In this document: one piece after another, positions 62,201 through 64,000 of the stretch
How the letters are laid out: every line of letters starts with the position of its first letter
How positions within the stretch are numbered: the first letter of the stretch is position 1
DNA from: Paenibacillus sabinae T27
GTDB lineage: Bacteria; Bacillota; Bacilli; Paenibacillales; Paenibacillaceae
Direction of reading: 5' to 3'
Assembly: GCF_000612505.1 (NCBI RefSeq)
Contig: NZ_CP004078.1
Coordinates: 2,953,252 to 3,017,251 of the forward strand
Length of the DNA: 64,000 bases
Program-made: the position numbers and the translations under genes
Notes under the pieces: model-generated
Database searches by the model: none
What the model saw: only the letters and a program-made list of their open reading frames with translations
What the model was told of the DNA's origin: nothing

Positions 62201-62868
62201 TGTTGAAAAAAGGACCGTTCCCGCCACAAATAGTCGGCGATTTCATCCGTATCGTTTATTCCAAAACGACGCTGCCCCAAGGGCAAACGTTCCGGTAAGG
62301 CCTCAGCCCCATCGCCCCAAATCGCAACCGCCGCCACTTCCGTTAATCTTTCGGCCAGCTCCAGACCCGCTTCATCCCGCACAAGCACGAGCTTGGGATA
62401 CTTCTCCTCCTTGAAGCCTTCCACAAGCACATAATCGTACCGGCTAAAAGTCTCGATCAAATCCTCCAGCTCCCTGCCGCGGGATTCGAGAATAAAAGAC
62501 TGCTCCGCCCCGGTGATGGCGACTGCTTCGGCGCCCGCTTTCCGCTGCTTCCACGTATCTGTTCCCGGACGGTCTGCCTCAAATTCATGGGCATCGTGCT
62601 TAATGACGGCAACGCTGCAGCCTTTGGCCCGAAGCCGCGGAATCAATTCGCAAATCAGCGTTGTTTTGCCGCTATTCTTGTAGCCGACGAACTGGCAAAC
62701 CGCCGGCCGATGGGATGCCCACCCTCTACCATACTGGCCGCCGGGAGCGTCCGCGTTCGTGCCAGACCCTGTCCAAGCCGCCACCGCTGACGCCCCCCTG
62801 AACCGGCTGCCATAACGGCGGAATACCCGGGCGGAATCCGATCTCCTGCCCATGAACCGCCGGCTCAT
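62188..62868 (-). CDS. mobB: Molybdopterin-guanine dinucleotide biosynthesis protein B
   Basis: A 226-residue GTPase, MobB. The P-loop CQFVGYKNSGKTTLI is at about residues 58-72, followed by VIKHDAHEFEADRPGTDTWKQRKAGA and VEGFKEEKYPKLVLVRDE. It assists MobA in making molybdopterin guanine dinucleotide. ATG 62868 overlaps the moeA stop (ATGA). The N-terminus carries an unusual 55-residue Arg/Gly-rich extension before the P-loop, absent from typical MobB. Its last codons lie in a dispersed repeat. Confidence 0.9.
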   Translation of the reverse strand: MSRRFMGRRSDSARVFRRYGSRFRGASAVAAWTGSGTNADAPGGQYGRGWASHRPAVCQFVGYKNSGKTTLICELIPRLRAKGCSVAVIKHDAHEFEADRPGTDTWKQRKAGAEAVAITGAEQSFILESRGRELEDLIETFSRYDYVLVEGFKEEKYPKLVLVRDEAGLELAERLTEVAAVAIWGDGAEALPERLPLGQRRFGINDTDEIADYLWRERSFFQHFNI

Positions 62869-64000
62869 GGCAGAATCATCGCCCGAACCTTCGAACCGGC
62901 GGGCAGCCCGCGTTCTTCGGGCGGCACGATGATCAGGCAATCGCTGTCCTTAATCGTAACCATCACGGACGACTCGTCGATTCCCGCGGGAAAGGCATAA
63001 ACGCTGCCGTCGTGCACCTCAAGGCGGGCACGCACAAAGCGGGTATAGTTGTTCACCTTGGGATAGTCCTTGCCCAGCACAACCGTCCATTCCGGCAAGA
63101 AAGGCTCGGACGCGCCCTGCATGGAAACGATGGCCGGACGCGCGAACAGTTGGAAGCCGACAAAGCAGGCGCCCGGATTGCCGGAGAGCGCAAGCAGCAG
63201 CTTGCCTCCGCGAACCGCAGCCGTCGTTACGCTGCCGGGGCGCATCGCGACTTTGTTGAACAGCATGTCGCCCGCTTCTTCGCGCACAAGGTCTCCCATG
63301 ATATCGTAATCGCCGACCGATACTCCGCCGGTCGTGATGACGAGGTCGTAATTCTCCAGAGCAGCCTGCACTTTGCTTCTGGCAAGTTCAATCTCATCGG
63401 CGATTGCACCTAGCATCACCGGCACTCCGCCCGCCTCCCTCACCAGCGCTTCAAGCATTGGGGAGTTACTGTTGCGGATCTTGCCGGGCTGAAGCGGCTC
63501 TTTCACATCCAGCAGCTCGCTCCCCGTGGCGAAGATGCCCACCTTGGGCCTGCGGACGACCGGCACGGCATGCACACCGAACGCCGCCAGCACGGCGATA
63601 TCCCCCGCCGCGATTTGGTGCCCGGCTGCAAGAACATGCTCGCCCTGCTTGAGCTCATGGCCAATCGGCGTTATATTGCGTCCCCCTGGTATCGGCTTAC
63701 GGACACCAACATAGGGAATGCCGTCTAGCTCACGCGTTTCCGTCACCTCAAGCATCAAGACGGCGTCGGCACCTTCGGGCACCTGGGCGCCGGTCATTAT
63801 CCGCGCCGCCGTCCCGGATACGATCCTCTCCGAAGGCACCGCGCCGCAGGGAATGTTGTCGACGACTTTCAGCCACACCGACTCTCCTTCCCGGCAGTTC
63901 TCTGTATCCGCGGCTACCACGGCATACCCGTCCATTCCCGAGCGTCTGAACGCCGGAAATGGATGCGGCGCCGTTACGGACTCAGCCAAATAACGGCCCA
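62865..64000 (-). CDS. moeA: Molybdopterin molybdotransferase MoeA, 5' end cut off
   Basis: A partial MoeA, which inserts molybdate into adenylylated molybdopterin. The frame stays open to the window edge (GRYLAESVTAPHPFP), so the first few residues are missing. SGMDGYAV, IMTGAQVPEGADAV, TGSELLD and the central TTGGVSVGDYDIMGD are family hallmarks; the active-site Asp lies in the latter. It overlaps mobB by four bases and is part of a molybdenum cofactor operon. Confidence 0.95.
   Translation of the reverse strand, partial: GRYLAESVTAPHPFPAFRRSGMDGYAVVAADTENCREGESVWLKVVDNIPCGAVPSERIVSGTAARIMTGAQVPEGADAVLMLEVTETRELDGIPYVGVRKPIPGGRNITPIGHELKQGEHVLAAGHQIAAGDIAVLAAFGVHAVPVVRRPKVGIFATGSELLDVKEPLQPGKIRNSNSPMLEALVREAGGVPVMLGAIADEIELARSKVQAALENYDLVITTGGVSVGDYDIMGDLVREEAGDMLFNKVAMRPGSVTTAAVRGGKLLLALSGNPGACFVGFQLFARPAIVSMQGASEPFLPEWTVVLGKDYPKVNNYTRFVRARLEVHDGSVYAFPAGIDESSVMVTIKDSDCLIIVPPEERGLPAGSKVRAMILP

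Overview
The window reads as a chromosomal segment of a spore-forming, low-to-mid GC Firmicute, most likely Paenibacillus. The basis is strong AGGAGG-type ribosome sites with many TTG/GTG starts, a CwlJ-like cortex hydrolase N-terminus at the left edge, a Bacillus-type FapR operator on fabH, a TPP riboswitch on thiC, XerS- and YafY-type genes, and MoeA/MobB at the right edge. No rRNA, tRNA or CRISPR array was seen. Layout: positions 1-11,000 are housekeeping and transport genes (cwlJ start, SDR, DUF2500, an Fnr-box-driven Cys-rich mini-protein, BNR lipoprotein, two APC permeases, DUF3900, a tyrosine recombinase, LysR), with two decayed genes (a LysE exporter remnant and a frameshifted L-lactate dehydrogenase). 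Positions 11,200-21,700 hold a PQQ-propeller protein, an AT-rich two-gene island (Crp-like regulator plus SDR) bracketed by 12-bp inverted repeats, fabH, an HxlR/MdaB/SDR redox module, a WYL regulator, and a riboswitch-controlled thiC broken by one base. Positions 21,900-34,400 are a catabolic region on the minus strand: MarR regulator, alpha/beta hydrolase, aromatic-acid-type MFS permease, HyuB and HyuA (ATP-dependent hydantoinase / oxoprolinase / ketone-carboxylase superfamily), an unusual fusion of an IlvH-type ACT domain to an MFS transporter, a leucine/valine-dehydrogenase-type enzyme, a beta-keto acid cleavage enzyme (BKACE) and a gamma-carbonic anhydrase. Positions 36,700-45,500 carry a second catabolic unit under a LacI regulator with three identical operators: N-carbamoyl amino acid hydrolase, amidotransferase-like protein, M20 deacylase and a ribose-type ABC importer, with a nearby isochorismatase-type hydrolase. 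Together the two regions suggest import and breakdown of ureido/hydantoin-like or beta-keto compounds. Positions 45,700-57,000 are accessory DNA: an intact IS110 transposase, a broken IS110 copy, an SgrR-type regulator divergent from an MFS exporter, dif-like Xer palindromes, short dispersed repeats, and small unrelated genes (HxlR, lipoprotein, GNAT, XRE, Lsa-type ABC-F with an attenuator) separated by a recurring CTGCCCGT(T/A)AG motif. Positions 57,000-64,000 hold a TetR operon, an SDR, a GNAT, an XerS-type recombinase, a MITE-like hairpin and mobB-moeA (moeA cut by the window edge).
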